A stretch of DNA of 52,188 nucleotides from Bacillus coahuilensis m4-4 (GCF_000171615.1 NZ_ABFU01000028.3:83725-135912); one strand, 5' to 3'; positions 8,988-19,890 are shown, numbered from the stretch's first letter. Made by a program: numbers and translations. Notes: generated from the sequence alone by a model not told the origin.

Positions 8988-10700
8988 ATGACTAAAATTA
9001 TCATTGTCGGGGGAGTAGCAGGGGGAGCAAGTACAGCTGCTCGGTTAAGAAGATTAAATGAACATGCTGAAATTATTATGTTTGATAGAGGAGAATATGT
9101 ATCATTTGCGAATTGCGGTCTTCCGTACTATATAGGCGAAGTTATTCCTAAACGTGAAAGCTTACTTGTTCAAACCATTGAAGGTTTAAGCAAAAGATTC
9201 AACCTTGATATAAGAAACCTATCTGAAGTAACGACTATTGATCGTGAGAATAAGACAATCACCGTAAAAAACCTTCGAACAAATGAGGAGTACCTGGAAT
9301 CATACGATAAGTTAGTGTTATCACCAGGAGCTAAGCCAATTGTACCTCCATTTAAAGGTTTGAATGAAGTAGACAATGTATTTACTTTAAGAAATATACC
9401 TGACACAGACCGTATAAAAGAATGGGTTGATGAAAAGTCTCCAAAGGAAGCGGTCGTAGTTGGTGGAGGATTTATTGGTCTTGAAATGGCAGAAAACTTG
9501 ATTCATAGAGGATTAAATGTAACGGTTGTTGAACTCGGAAAACAAGTAATGGCACCTCTTGATATTGAAATGGCTGCCATTGTGCATGACCACCTTCGTG
9601 CAAAAGGTGTAAATTTAATACTTGAAGATGGCGTAGAAGAATTTAAGGAAAAAGGCAAAAAGGTTTTATTAACTAGCGGAAAAATCTTACCAAGTGATAT
9701 CACCATTCTTTCGATCGGTGTTAAACCTGAAAACGAATTAGCCAAACTAGCTGGACTGGAACTTAGTGAACGTGGAGGAATTTTAGTTAATCAGCAGCTG
9801 TTAACTAGTGATCCAGATATTTATGCAATTGGAGATGCAATCTCAGTCAAAGACTACGTAACAGGTCTAGATACGATGGTCCCACTAGCATGGCCTGCAA
9901 ATCGTCAAGGTAGACTGGTAGCAGATCATATTAATGGTAAAGAAATAGCCTATACGGGAACTCTTGGAACAGCTATTGCAAAAGTGTTCGACCTAACAGT
10001 TGCTGTTACAGGTAATAATGTAAAAAGACTAACTGATTCGAACATTACACATGAGGCTGTTCATGTTCATCCAAATTCAAATGCTGGTTATTATCCTGGT
10101 GGTAGCCCAGTTGCTCTTAAGCTAACGTTTGATAAAGTATCAGGGAAGATATTTGGTGCACAAGGTGTAGGAATAAAAGGAGTAGATAAAAGAATTGATG
10201 TGTTGGCTACGGCAATCAAAGGCGGGCTTACTGTTCAAGATTTGCCGGATTTAGAACTAAGTTATGCACCACCTTTCTCATCTGCTAAAGACCCAGTCAA
10301 TATGCTAGGTTACGTTGCACTTAATGTAATGGAAGAAGACTTGAAGGTTGTTCAAACTACTCAAATAGATCAAATTGTTCGGGATGGCTTTACGCTAATT
10401 GATGTAAGAGAACCTATGGAAAGGGATATGGGGTATATTGAAGGATCCATCAACATCCCACTAGACCAGTTAAGAGATCGTACAAAGGAATTGCCTTCTG
10501 ACCAGCCTATATATGTAACCTGTCAAGTAGGTCTTAGAGGGTATCTTGCATCAAGAATCCTTACTCAAGCAGGATTTGAAGTTTATAACCTAAGCGGTGG
10601 ATACAAGACGTATAAGATGTTTCATAAAGATAAAAAGGATAGATCAAAAGAATCACAGCACAAATTAAGAAAAAAAACCAAACAATGCAGGTGGATGTGA
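8988..10700 (+). CDS. cdr: CoA-disulfide/persulfide reductase with C-terminal rhodanese
   Basis: A 570-residue flavoprotein. The N terminus has the FAD motif IIVGGVAGGASTAARLRR and the single redox Cys43 in FANCGLPYYIG, typical of CoA-disulfide reductases. A second nucleotide-binding motif, VVVGGGFIGLEMAENL, lies near residue 158, with the FAD motif YAIGDA near residue 279. From about residue 450 a rhodanese domain follows (LIDVREPMERDMGYIEGSINIP), with an active-site loop CQVGLRG holding the persulfide-carrying Cys. Proteins of this architecture reduce CoA disulfide or CoA persulfide with NAD(P)H. The last residues (rich in Lys) may be distorted by a frame error near the A-run at 10670. It is the first gene of a sulfur-stress operon. 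Confidence 0.88.
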   Translation: MTKIIIVGGVAGGASTAARLRRLNEHAEIIMFDRGEYVSFANCGLPYYIGEVIPKRESLLVQTIEGLSKRFNLDIRNLSEVTTIDRENKTITVKNLRTNEEYLESYDKLVLSPGAKPIVPPFKGLNEVDNVFTLRNIPDTDRIKEWVDEKSPKEAVVVGGGFIGLEMAENLIHRGLNVTVVELGKQVMAPLDIEMAAIVHDHLRAKGVNLILEDGVEEFKEKGKKVLLTSGKILPSDITILSIGVKPENELAKLAGLELSERGGILVNQQLLTSDPDIYAIGDAISVKDYVTGLDTMVPLAWPANRQGRLVADHINGKEIAYTGTLGTAIAKVFDLTVAVTGNNVKRLTDSNITHEAVHVHPNSNAGYYPGGSPVALKLTFDKVSGKIFGAQGVGIKGVDKRIDVLATAIKGGLTVQDLPDLELSYAPPFSSAKDPVNMLGYVALNVMEEDLKVVQTTQIDQIVRDGFTLIDVREPMERDMGYIEGSINIPLDQLRDRTKELPSDQPIYVTCQVGLRGYLASRILTQAGFEVYNLSGGYKTYKMFHKDKKDRSKESQHKLRKKTKQCRWM

Positions 10701-10721
10701 AAATGGAAAAAACCAAATCAA

Positions 10722-11444
10722 GTGACAATCAGTATTAACTGTTCTGGATTACAATGCCCCGGTCCTATAACAGAAGTATATAAAAATATGAATACATTAC
10801 AAGATGGCGAAGTATTAGAAGTAAGTGTGACGGACCCTGGTTTTATGACAGATATTAAAGAATGGTGTGAAAAGACTGGGAACACTTTACTACACTCTGA
10901 AACAGATGGAGTAAAAACAACTGTACAGATCGTAAAAGGATCTAAAAAAGCCGTTAGTGAAGTAACTTCAAGCAAAGATGGTACTACTCTAGTTGTATTT
11001 AATCAAGATTTAGACAAAGCAATTGCTTCTTATATCATTGCAACAGGTGCAGCTGCAATGGGGAAAAAAGTAACATTATTCCATACTTTCTGGGGTTTAA
11101 ATATTTTACGTAAAAGTGATATTAATGTTAAAGACAAGCCATTTATGGAAAAAATGTTCTCAGGAATGATGCCTAAAGGTACGAAACATTTACCAATCAG
11201 CAATATGAATATGGGTGGATTAGGTAGCAAAATGATCCGTAAAGTAATGAAGGAAAAAATAGTAGATAGCATAGAAACATTAATGAAGAATGCGATGGAT
11301 ATGGGTGTGGAAATTGTCGCATGTTCTATGAGTATGGATGTTATGGGTATTCGAAAAGAAGAGTTAATAGATGGAGTAACCATTGGTGGTGTAGCAGCTT
11401 ATTTAGGTAAAGCAGAAGACGCCAATGTGAACTTATTTATCTAA
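10722..11444 (+). CDS. TusA-DsrE fusion sulfur-transfer protein
   Basis: The open frame has 240 residues starting at GTG. The N-terminal TusA domain shows the signature CSGLQCPGP with its sulfur-carrying Cys. From about residue 88 a DsrE/DsrF-like domain follows (LVVFNQDLDKAIASYIIATGAAAMGK), with a Cys in EIVACSMSMDVMGI. A better start is ATG at 10703, placed well after GCAGGTGG, but it is one base out of frame, so an indel between 10703 and 10722 is likely. The gene follows the CoA-disulfide reductase with almost no gap. By family, such proteins relay sulfane sulfur between persulfide carriers, which fits the CstR-like operators upstream. Confidence 0.82.
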   Translation: MTISINCSGLQCPGPITEVYKNMNTLQDGEVLEVSVTDPGFMTDIKEWCEKTGNTLLHSETDGVKTTVQIVKGSKKAVSEVTSSKDGTTLVVFNQDLDKAIASYIIATGAAAMGKKVTLFHTFWGLNILRKSDINVKDKPFMEKMFSGMMPKGTKHLPISNMNMGGLGSKMIRKVMKEKIVDSIETLMKNAMDMGVEIVACSMSMDVMGIRKEELIDGVTIGGVAAYLGKAEDANVNLFI

Positions 11445-11487
11445 TTGGGTAGGAATTTATTTAGATTAACAAATAAAGATATTCAAA

Positions 11488-11528
11488 AATAGAACTGACA
11501 GAGGATGAGGTCAGTTTCTTTTTTTTTG
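11488..11528. terminator. Terminator between convergent genes
   Basis: AACTGAC pairs with GTCAGTT around AGAGGATGAG, followed by a long T-run (TTCTTTTTTTTT) on the plus strand. It ends the sulfur operon. Confidence 0.75.
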
Positions 11529-11538
11529 GTATGTTTTT

Positions 11539-11796
11539 TTATCTTCTGTTCGTAAGTAAGGGTCTTTTTAAAGCTTGTAAGTCTTCTTCCATGGTGTAAT
11601 ATTTTTGCTCTAGAGTTTCTAAGCTGTCAGAAACAGCTTGATTGTAGAAATAGGGACCAATTTCTATTAACATAAAGTCTAGCAAATTTTCAGCAGCAAT
11701 CTCTCCCATTTCATCACCTGTTTGTTCATAATGATGAGTAATGATACGGTGAAGTATTTCATCTCTTTCTTGTTTAGGTAACTTGATTGGAATCAT
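11539..11796 (-). CDS. DUF2164 family protein
   Basis: An intact 85-residue soluble protein. Its middle, EIAAENLLDFMLIEIGPYFYNQAVSDS, is the hallmark of the DUF2164 family, preceded by a short helical start (IKLPKQERDEILHRII). The function is unknown. GAAAGGAGCTATAGA lies before the ATG. The neighbouring minus-strand membrane protein ends only 13 bases upstream, so the two are likely cotranscribed. Confidence 0.8.
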   Translation of the reverse strand: MIPIKLPKQERDEILHRIITHHYEQTGDEMGEIAAENLLDFMLIEIGPYFYNQAVSDSLETLEQKYYTMEEDLQALKRPLLTNRR

Positions 11797-11809
11797 TCTA
11801 TAGCTCCTT

Positions 11810-12403
11810 TCACGACTTATGTAACCATAATAACAAAAGCGGACCCACTACTGGAAGGAATGCTAGGAAAGAATAGGATAATCCTCTTCTTTTACATTCA
11901 ACATAACTGAGCACTAATAGTATAAAAAAGTCTACCGTCATGACACTAACTAAATGTGATTGATTAAATGCTTCATAGTAATCAGTTAACGAAGGATTTG
12001 TTGTGATTGGTATGAAACAAATGATTGTCAATATAAAGAGAATGACGAAAAATAGGCGAGTGTTCAAAAACCTTTTTAATTTCTTTGGTGTTCGTTCTAT
12101 TCGTTTATGGGAAGGAAAGAATTGATGAAGTTGATAATACAGCAAAAGTGAAAATGCTCCAAGTCCAAAGGATGCGATAATAAATGGCCATGCTGGTACT
12201 TTGCCGTTGTCATTCACTAACAGTAGCTTTGCAAATAAAAGGGGATATAACCCAAGTAATGAAAAAACCACGACTACTAATGAAGGTACAGTTTCGAATT
12301 GACCGGAAATTAAATTAATAAAGATTTGATCATCTGAACCGCTTGCTCCAGGTGCTAGAAATATAGAATAGAAAACGAATAATAACCAAATAAGTCCAGG
12401 CAT
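11810..12403 (-). CDS. Membrane protein of unknown function
   Basis: A 197-residue protein with about five hydrophobic segments (roughly residues 3-18, 38-62, 72-91, 113-133 and 150-166, plus a last one near the C terminus, FLAFLPVVGPLLLLWLH). A basic loop (SHKRIERTPKKLKRFL) lies between the third and fourth. GGAGGGACATTT precedes the ATG. I do not recognise the family. It precedes the DUF2164 gene in the same direction and diverges from the Bax-inhibitor-type gene. Confidence 0.7.
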   Translation of the reverse strand: MPGLIWLLFVFYSIFLAPGASGSDDQIFINLISGQFETVPSLVVVVFSLLGLYPLLFAKLLLVNDNGKVPAWPFIIASFGLGAFSLLLYYQLHQFFPSHKRIERTPKKLKRFLNTRLFFVILFILTIICFIPITTNPSLTDYYEAFNQSHLVSVMTVDFFILLVLSYVECKRRGLSYSFLAFLPVVGPLLLLWLHKS

Positions 12404-12525
12404 AAATGTCCCTCCGTTTAATAAATATAGTTCTATTATGTAATAAAAAATCGTGTATGAAAATTAATAAGGTACTTACTATATGTTCGTGTATAATGAA
12501 AGGTATAGAAAAAGAGGTGAATAGA

Positions 12526-13167
12526 ATGATTGAGACAGTCTATAAGCAGGAAAATGCTTTGCCGGCGGTTTTAAGAGCTTTTGCTATTAGCTTGGCGTTT
12601 GCATTATTTGGATTAATTGCAGGTGTTTTTGTTCCTCCAGCGTTGATCTTACCATTAGTTATGGTAGAGATTGGAATGTTATTGTTTGCCTTCTTCTTAA
12701 GAAGAAGAAAAAGTATTTCCTATACATTCCTATTTACGTTTACTTTTATCTCGGGAATAACCACATACCCAGTTATTTCCTATTATTTAGTGTCAATGGG
12801 AGCTAATTTAGTTTTAGCTGCTGTGGGAACTACTTTTATTGTCTTTACAGGTTTAGCCATTTATGCCACAACTACAAAAAGAGATTTTTCGTTTTTAGGC
12901 GGATTTTTAATGGCGGCTTTATTAGCTTTAATTAGTATAGGATTATTTAATTTCTTCTTTCCACTCAGCTCAGGAGGAATGTTAGCCTATTCATTTATTG
13001 GTGTGCTAGTTTTCTCAGGGTTTGTTCTGTATGACTTTAATCGAATGAAACAAATGGGTGTAAGTCCAGAAGAAGTCCCTACAATGGCACTTAATCTTTA
13101 CTTAGACATACTAAACTTGTTTCTTAGCATATTACGAATTTTTGGGATCCTATCTAGTAACGATTAA
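12526..13167 (+). CDS. Bax inhibitor-1/YetJ-like membrane protein
   Basis: The chosen start ATG has AAAGAGGTGAATAGA in front; an in-frame start 120 bases upstream has none. The 213-residue protein is nearly all hydrophobic, with seven predicted membrane segments. The C-terminal part (GFVLYDFNRMKQMG, then MALNLYLDILNLFLSILRIFG) is characteristic of the UPF0005/Bax inhibitor-1 family. The Asp residues of that region correspond to the ones that gate calcium leak in B. subtilis YetJ. Its physiological role in bacteria is not settled. It is monocistronic with its own terminator. Confidence 0.85.
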   Translation: MIETVYKQENALPAVLRAFAISLAFALFGLIAGVFVPPALILPLVMVEIGMLLFAFFLRRRKSISYTFLFTFTFISGITTYPVISYYLVSMGANLVLAAVGTTFIVFTGLAIYATTTKRDFSFLGGFLMAALLALISIGLFNFFFPLSSGGMLAYSFIGVLVFSGFVLYDFNRMKQMGVSPEEVPTMALNLYLDILNLFLSILRIFGILSSND

Positions 13168-13203
13168 AAAGGATGTGGAGGAAACTCTCCACATCCTTTT
13201 TTT
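13166..13203 (+). terminator. Strong intrinsic terminator
   Basis: AAAGGATGTGGAG pairs with CTCCACATCCTTT around a GAAACT loop, followed by a T-run. Confidence 0.92.
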
Positions 13204-13290
13204 AATCTAGTTTATCTAATCTGTTCTTTATTAATGTTGTCATTCGTGATAACCTAGTCAAGTATTAAATGAACTCTGTCATTTAGACAG

Positions 13291-13326
13291 GAGAGGTTCG
13301 AGAACTCCCTCTATAAAAAACTACAA
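13291..13326 (+). promoter_or_regulatory. preQ1-I riboswitch
   Basis: GAGAGG pairs with CCCTCT (P1) around TTCGAGAACT, followed by the diagnostic A-rich tail ATAAAAAACTAC that folds back as a pseudoknot. It sits about 110 bases before queC. PreQ1 binding would reduce expression of the operon that makes it. The expression platform between 13327 and 13430 is not obvious; a weak ACAAG/CTTGT pairing is the only candidate. Confidence 0.88.
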
Positions 13327-13438
13327 GAAAGTGATGAGTAGGGCTTGTTTCTATTTGTTACTTTAATGTTAAAAGTTGAGTGAGATTGAACTTCTTTCTT
13401 CCTTCAGGGTTCCTTACTGAAAAGAGAGGAGAATTAAA

Positions 13439-14107
13439 TTGAAGAAAAATTCTAAAGCAATCGTGGTATTTAGTGGAGGACAGGATAGCACGACCTGTTT
13501 GTTTGGGCAAAAAAAACATTTGAGCATGTCACAGCAGTAACCTTTGATTATGGACAACGGCATGCATTAGAGCTAGAAGTAGCAAAAAATATTACAGAAG
13601 AATTAGGTGTTCCTCATCATGTATTAGATATGAGTTTATTAAACCAGTTAGCGCCTAATGCATTAACGAGAAGTGATATAGCGATTACTCACGAAGAAGG
13701 TGAATTGCCTTCTACTTTTGTCCCAGGTAGAAACTTATTATTTTTATCCTTTGCGGCTGTTTTAGCTAAACAAATTGGTGCCAAGCATATTATTACAGGT
13801 GTTTGTGAGACGGACTTTAGTGGTTATCCAGATTGTCGAGACGTTTTCATTAAATCTTTAAACGTAACATTGAACTTATCTATGGATGAACAATTTGTTA
13901 TCCACACACCCCTGATGTGGCTAGATAAAAAAAGAGACATGGGAGATGGCAGATGATCTCTGTGTATTAAATTATATAAGAGAAAAAACTCTTACTTGTT
14001 ATAACGGAATGATTGGAGACGGCTGTGGTGAGTGTCCAAGCTGTAAGCTACGGTCTGCTGGGCTCTTCTCGTACTTAGAGGAAAAGGCGGGAGGTCATGG
14101 TATATGA
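13439..14107 (+). CDS. queC: 7-cyano-7-deazaguanine synthase (two frame breaks)
   Basis: Converts 7-carboxy-7-deazaguanine to preQ0 with ATP and ammonia. The TTG start follows AGAGAGGAGAATTAAA. The PP-loop [11 protein letters not shown] lies near residue 11 and DYGQRHALE follows. The zinc site [13 protein letters not shown] is near the C terminus. The frame breaks near 13505 (missing T) and near 13930 (extra A) cancel, and the repaired length of about 222 residues is normal. The stop overlaps the queD start (ATGA). First gene of the queuosine-precursor operon. Confidence 0.9.
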
Positions 14108-14547
14108 TGCAACAAATTTATCCAACTACGCCCCATCAGTATTCCTATGAGTTGAATAAAGATTTTCATTTTTCAGCTGCTCATTATGTTCCACATGAGG
14201 ATGCAGGTGTTTGTCAACGCATCCACGGGCACACCTATTTCTGTAATGTTACAATAGCAGGAGATTCTTTAGACGATTCAGGCTTTTTAATCAATTTTAA
14301 AGATGTGAAAAAACTAATTCATGATCGTTTTGATCATACAATTTTAAATGATGATAACAGATTTCATGACGAAGTTTCTGATAGATTTCCTACGACTGAG
14401 GTTGTAGCGCGTGAGATTTATTTAGTAATCCAAGAGCATTTAAACTCCCTAAAGAATAAACCAACATGTATTCAAGTATTCTTAAGAGAAACTCCTACTA
14501 GCTATGTGGTTTATCGACCTAGAAGGGAAATGAATGAGATTGAATAA
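14104..14547 (+). CDS. queD: 6-carboxy-5,6,7,8-tetrahydropterin synthase
   Basis: An intact 147-residue enzyme of the PTPS/QueD family. It converts 7,8-dihydroneopterin triphosphate in the second step toward preQ1. [10 protein letters not shown] supplies a zinc His. CQRIHGHTY supplies the catalytic Cys and the other two zinc His residues. [10 protein letters not shown] and [11 protein letters not shown] complete the family pattern. It overlaps both neighbours, queC and queE. Confidence 0.92.
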   Translation: MMQQIYPTTPHQYSYELNKDFHFSAAHYVPHEDAGVCQRIHGHTYFCNVTIAGDSLDDSGFLINFKDVKKLIHDRFDHTILNDDNRFHDEVSDRFPTTEVVAREIYLVIQEHLNSLKNKPTCIQVFLRETPTSYVVYRPRREMNEIE

Positions 14548-15261
14548 GTTTCCTGTTTTAGAAATATTTGGACCAACCGTTCAAGGTGAAGGTATGGTAA
14601 TCGGCCAAAAAACAATGTTCATTCGAACGGCTGGATGTGATTATTCTTGTTCTTGGTGCGATTCTAGCTTTACCTGGGATGGTTCTGCAAAAGAAGATAT
14701 ACGTTTACTTTCTGCCGACGAGATTTGGAGTGAACTCGTTCAAGTAGGAGGAGAATGTTTTAACCACGTTACCATTTCTGGAGGTAATCCAGCTTTATTG
14801 AAGCATTTAAATGAGTTATTAGACGTGTTTCATAACCATGGGATTCAATCTGCTCTAGAAACTCAAGGGAGTAGGTGGCAAGATTGGTTCTTGGATATTG
14901 ACGATCTTACCCTATCTCCTAAACCTCCAAGTTCTGGTATGACAACAGATTTTAGTATACTCGATTCTATCATTCAAAAATTATTAGTGAACAATAAAGC
15001 ATTTAGTTTGAAAGTAGTCATTTTCGATGAGTTAGACTTAAGCTATGCAACTCTCGTGCATAAACGTTATCCGCAAGTGGATTTATATCTTCAAACTGGA
15101 AATCCTGAGATAACCGAAGGAGATGACAATAAACTTCTTTCTATTCTAATAGAGAGATACGCATGGCTTATTAACGAAGTCATGAAATCCTCTATACTTA
15201 AAAATGTCAGAGTTTACCTCAGTTGCATACATATGTGTGGGGGAACAAACGAGGAGTCTAA
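14534..15261 (+). CDS. queE: 7-carboxy-7-deazaguanine synthase, radical SAM (one frame break)
   Basis: Rearranges 6-carboxytetrahydropterin to 7-carboxy-7-deazaguanine. FGPTVQGEG opens the protein. The radical-SAM cluster motif is C35-x3-C39-x2-C42 (GCDYSCSWCDS), followed by TISGGNPAL. As written, the frame drifts after NVRVYL. Restoring one T near 15212 gives the family's usual ending, LPQLHTYVWGNKRGV, and a stop at 15259-15261. The repaired length is 242 residues. A terminator begins immediately after. Confidence 0.9.
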
Positions 15262-15295
15262 AGAAGCAATCTTTGAATTGCTTCTTTTTTAATTT
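15259..15295 (+). terminator. Terminator of the queCDE operon
   Basis: AAAGAAGCAAT pairs with ATTGCTTCTTT around a short CTTTGA loop, followed by TTTTAATTTG. It overlaps the repaired queE stop codon, which supports that end. Confidence 0.88.
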
Positions 15296-15810
15296 GTTTT
15301 AAGTCCTACTGTTAAGAGGAAAAATATAATCTTTATACCGCAGTCAATGCCATCTATCTATGGAAACCGTAGTCAATTTTTAGAATTGAAAAGCGTAGAT
15401 AACAGAAAAAATGGACACAAGAAATGTTCATCTGCAGTGGACAGAACAGTGATAATAATTTTTAATAATCGAAAAAATTGTAATAAAAATGGACGTCCCA
15501 CATGGTAACTGAATAATGTAGTTAATATTTTGGTTTTTTTCTTTTGCAAGTAGTAATATGTATGGTGAGTATTGGCTAAAATGGGGGATGGTTATTCAAG
15601 TGAATGTACATTAGAATAGGATAGTATTCTAAACGTCACAAAATTTTAAGAAATTTGAATTAAATACTTTTCCAAAAGATAACACAGTGATAAAATAGCC
15701 ATGAAAGCGTTTTTATTCTTTTTTAGAATAATATATTGTGCAACTTAAGAGGGAAGATTGAGAAGTTGTTCATGGCAAAAGCAAATGAACAATTGTTGGA
15801 GGTTTTTCAA
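15296..15810 (+). other. Long AT-rich intergenic region upstream of odhA
   Basis: About 500 bases without a supported gene. The only promoter-like signal I see is TTGAAT (15655-15660), a 17-base spacer and GATAAC (15678-15683), which is weak. No riboswitch consensus or strong hairpin was recognised. The length suggests room for regulation of odhAB, but nothing specific can be named. Confidence 0.4.
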
Positions 15811-18655
15811 ATGAATTGGCAATCAGGAAACAAAGGGGGACCATGGCAATCATTTTCAGGGCCAAACCTTGGATATGTCATGGAAATGTATGAACTATTT
15901 TTACAAAATCCAGAAGAAGTAAGTCCGGAATTAAGAGAATTATTTGAGTTATATGGATCGCCAACTATTGAAGGGGATTCACCATCTGTTCCGTCAACTG
16001 GAAATTTAGGAGTAGACACTGCAAAAATTGTAGCAGCTATCCAGCTTGCAGATAATATACGTACATATGGTCATTTAGCTGCAGACATTAATCCGTTAGG
16101 TATGAGGAAATTTGACACAAAAAGAATCGAACTTGCAACCTATAACCTAACTGAACAAGATTTACGTTCCGTTCCAGTTAATTTAATTAGTAAACATGCC
16201 CCTTCTAATGTGAAGGATGGCTATGAAGCTATTTTGCATTTAAAAGATGTCTATACAAAAAAGTTAGCATTTGAATATAGTCAAGTTCACGATGAAAAAG
16301 AGCGAGACTGGCTTCAACAGAAATTAGAGTCAGGAACATCTGTTATTCAATTGTCAAATGATGAAAAAAAAGCTTTATTAAAGCGATTATCCGAAGTAGA
16401 AGGCTTTGAAACTTTTGTCCACCGAACTTTGTAGGGCAAAAACGATTTTCAATAGAAGGCCTTGATAGTATGATTCTACTTCTTGATGCAATTATACAAG
16501 ACTCCATGAAAAAAGGCGCAAAACCATAAATATAGGAATGGCTCATAGAGGGCGCTTGAATGTGTTGGCACATATTCTTGGTAAGCCTTATGAAATGATA
16601 TTTGCAGAATTTCAACACGCACCGAATAAACAGTTAATCCCTTCTGAAGGCTCAATAGGCATAACATACGGCTGGACTGGAGATGTGAAATACCATTTAG
16701 GTGCTAATAGAGAAGTAAATGATTCTAATGTAAAAGGCGCAAGAATTACATTAGCGAATAACCCAAGTCACCTTGAAGTCATTAGTCCAATCGTGACAGG
16801 CTATACCCGTGCTGCTCAAGAAAATAGAGATGAACCTAAATATCCTGAACAAAACGTTGAAAGCTCATATGCCATTTTAATTCACGGGGATGCAGCCTTT
16901 CCTGGTCAAGGTATTGTGGCTGAAACGTTTAATTATAGTGGTATCAAGGGATATCAAACAGGTGGAAGTATTCATGTTATCGCGAATAACTTGATTGGTT
17001 TTACGACAGAAAGCTATGATTCTCGATCAACAAAATATGCTTCAGATCCGGCTAAAGGTTTCGAAGTGCCAATTGTTCATGTTAACGCCGACGACCCTGA
17101 ATCAGTTATAACTGCAGGACTTTTAGCTTATGAATATCGTCATGTATTTAAAAAAGATTTTGTCATTGATTTAATTGGTTACAGAAGATATGGCCATAAT
17201 GAGATGGATGAACCTATGGTGACGAATCCACTCCTTTATAAAAAAATACAAAATCATCCAACTCCTAGAGCTTTATATGGAAGTAAGCTAGTAAACTCAG
17301 GAATTGTGAATGAAGAAACAATCAATCAATATCAAGAAGAAATTCAATCTCTCTTAAAAGAAGCGTATGAGGTAGTTCCTAAGAAAGATGAAAATCCTGA
17401 TATCAAAATGAATCCACCAGAACCAGTTGCAAACGGTTTACCTAAAGTCATAACGAAAATACCTCATGACCAATTAAAAGCAATTAATGAGGAACTGTTA
17501 ACATGGCCAGAAGATCTCTCCATTAATAAAAAGCTTGGAAGGATCCTAAAAAGAAGAAGTGAAGTCTTCGAGGGGAAAGGGAAAATTGACTGGGCCCATG
17601 CAGAAACTTTAGCGTTTGCTGGTATATTGAATGACGGCACTCCAATTAGGTTAACTGGTCAAGATTCAGAACGTGGAACATTTGCTCAACGTCATCTTGT
17701 ACTTCATGATGAAGTTACAGGTGGGGAATATATTCCTCTTCACCATTTAAAGGATGGTAATGCGAGCTTTACTGTTCACAACAGTCCTTTAACTGAAGCG
17801 GCAGTCGTAGGGTACGAATATGGGTATAATGTGTTTGCTCCAGAGACACTTGTGTTATGGGAAGCGCAGTTTGGTGACTTTGCAAATATGGCACAGGTCA
17901 TGTTCGATCAGTTCATATCATCTGGTAGGGCAAAATGGGGACAAAAATCTGGATTAGTCATGCTATTGCCTCACGGCTATGAAGGACAGGGACCTGAACA
18001 TTCCTCTGGAAGAATTGAAAGATTCCTGCAATCAGCAGCTGAGAACAACTGGACCGTTGCAAATCTTTCTACAGCGGCTCAATACTTCCATATTTTAAGA
18101 AGACAAGCGGCAGTATTGCAAAAAGAAGAAATCCGACCATTAGTCATCATGACACCAAAGAGCTTGCTTCGCCATCAGCTTTCATCTGTTTCAAGTGATA
18201 CCTTGACGGAAGGTGAATTTTTAAGTGTTCTTGAAGAGGAGATTACGGGGATTTCACCAGAGAAAGTAGAAAAGTTAATTCTTTGTACAGGGAAGGTAAG
18301 TATTGATTTATCAGAGGCAGTAAGTAAAATGGATGATCATTCTCATGTTCACATTGCTAGAGTAGAGGAGATTTATCCATTCCCTAAAGAGAAAATCTTA
18401 GAAATGATCTCAAAATTCCCAAATTTAAATGAAATTGTATGGGTTCAAGAAGAGCCTAAAAATATGGGAGCATGGACATTTGTTCAGCCATTATTATTAG
18501 AATTGAATGTAGAAGCTGAAATTACTTATATCGGAAGAAGAAGACGTTCTAGTCCATCAGAAGGAGAGCCAACAGTTCATAAAAAAGAACAAGAACGCAT
18601 CATTACAGAAGCGCTGAAAAGAGGAGTAGGAGGACGAACAAATGGTGGAAATTAA
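15811..18655 (+). CDS. odhA: 2-oxoglutarate dehydrogenase E1 component (two frame breaks)
   Basis: Thiamine-diphosphate enzyme that decarboxylates 2-oxoglutarate and passes succinyl to OdhB. I choose ATG 15811 because GGAGG lies eight bases ahead and the product then begins close to the motif [16 protein letters not shown]; starts at 15736 or 15772 are possible but less well supported. Breaks at about 16430 (missing T) and 16526 (missing A) split the frame. Repaired, it has about 948 residues. Landmarks are the E1 core [38 protein letters not shown] and [11 protein letters not shown], then [14 protein letters not shown] and [19 protein letters not shown]. It overlaps odhB by 14 bases. Confidence 0.92.
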
Positions 18656-19877
18656 GGTACCAGAATTAGCGGAGTCAATTACTGAGGGAACGATTGCATC
18701 ATGGTTAAAGAAGCCTGGAGATCATGTAGAAAAAGGGGAATATATACTTGAACTTGAAACAGACAAGGTGAATGTTGAAGTAATTTCTGAAGAATCAGGA
18801 ACTCTTAAAGAATTGAAAGCAGAAGAAGGAGATACTGTAGAAGTTGGTCAAGTCATTGCAATAGTAGAAGCTGGGAATCCGTCCACTTCTCAATCTACCC
18901 CTTCATCTAATGAAACAACGGAAGCTCAACAAGTGAAGGAAGAAGTGAAAGAGGTTCAAAATGAAGTACCATCTTCCAAATTGAATAGACCTATTGCTTC
19001 TCCAGCTGCAAGAAAGCTAGCGAGAGAAAAAGGTTTAGACTTATCGATGGTACCTACTACAGATCCATTGGGAAGAGTACGCAAGCAAGATGTTGAACAC
19101 TTTAATGAGGCACCGAAGTCTCAAGCTGCTCCATCTGCACCTGTTCAACAAAAAGCTCTGTCTGTTGAAGATGCAAAGCCAGTTGAGCGCCAAAAAATGT
19201 CAAGACGTCGTCAAACCATTGCAAAAAGGTTAGTGGAAGTACAACAAAATGCGGCCATGCTCACAACGTTTAATGAAATTGATATGACTGCGGTGATGGC
19301 ATTACGTAAACGTAAAAAAGATAAATTTTTTGAGAGTCACGATGTACGTCTTGGGTTTATGTCATTCTTTACAAAAGCCGTTGTCGCAGCTTTGAAAAAA
19401 TACCCTTCTGTAAACGGTGAAATTGATGGAGATGAAGTTATCCTTAAAAAGTTTTATGATATTGGAGTAGCTGTTTCTACTGAAGAAGGGCTAGTAGTAC
19501 CAGTCGTAAGAGATTGTGACCGTAAAAACTTCGCTGAAATTGAAGGTAATATTTTAGAATTAGCGAAAAAAGCTAGAGATAATAAGCTATCTTTAAGTGA
19601 CCTACAAGGTGGAACTTTTACAATTACTAATGGTGGAGTTTTTGGTTCCTTACTTTCAACGCCAATTTTGAACGGCAATCAAGTTGGGATTTTAGGAATG
19701 CATACGATTCAAACTAGACCGGTTGCTATAGATGCTGAAAGAATGGAAAATAGACCGATGATGTATGTTGCATTATCGTATGATCACAGAATTATTGATG
19801 GAAAAGAAGCAGTGGGCTTTTTAGTTAAAGTGAAAGAGCTTCTAGAAAATCCAGAAGATTTGCTGTTAGAAGGATAA
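18642..19877 (+). CDS. odhB: 2-oxoglutarate dehydrogenase E2, dihydrolipoyl succinyltransferase
   Basis: An intact 411-residue protein. Residues 1-75 form a lipoyl domain with the lipoylated Lys42 in [12 protein letters not shown] flexible Ser/Thr/Glu-rich linker follows. Residues about 111-150 make the E1/E3-binding domain ([15 protein letters not shown]). The catalytic domain from about 185 ends in the active-site [13 protein letters not shown]. It forms the core of the oxoglutarate dehydrogenase complex of the TCA cycle. It is cotranscribed with odhA and ended by the repeat-derived hairpin at 19891. Confidence 0.94.
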   Translation: MVEIKVPELAESITEGTIASWLKKPGDHVEKGEYILELETDKVNVEVISEESGTLKELKAEEGDTVEVGQVIAIVEAGNPSTSQSTPSSNETTEAQQVKEEVKEVQNEVPSSKLNRPIASPAARKLAREKGLDLSMVPTTDPLGRVRKQDVEHFNEAPKSQAAPSAPVQQKALSVEDAKPVERQKMSRRRQTIAKRLVEVQQNAAMLTTFNEIDMTAVMALRKRKKDKFFESHDVRLGFMSFFTKAVVAALKKYPSVNGEIDGDEVILKKFYDIGVAVSTEEGLVVPVVRDCDRKNFAEIEGNILELAKKARDNKLSLSDLQGGTFTITNGGVFGSLLSTPILNGNQVGILGMHTIQTRPVAIDAERMENRPMMYVALSYDHRIIDGKEAVGFLVKVKELLENPEDLLLEG

Positions 19878-19890
19878 GAAAATGAGAGAA

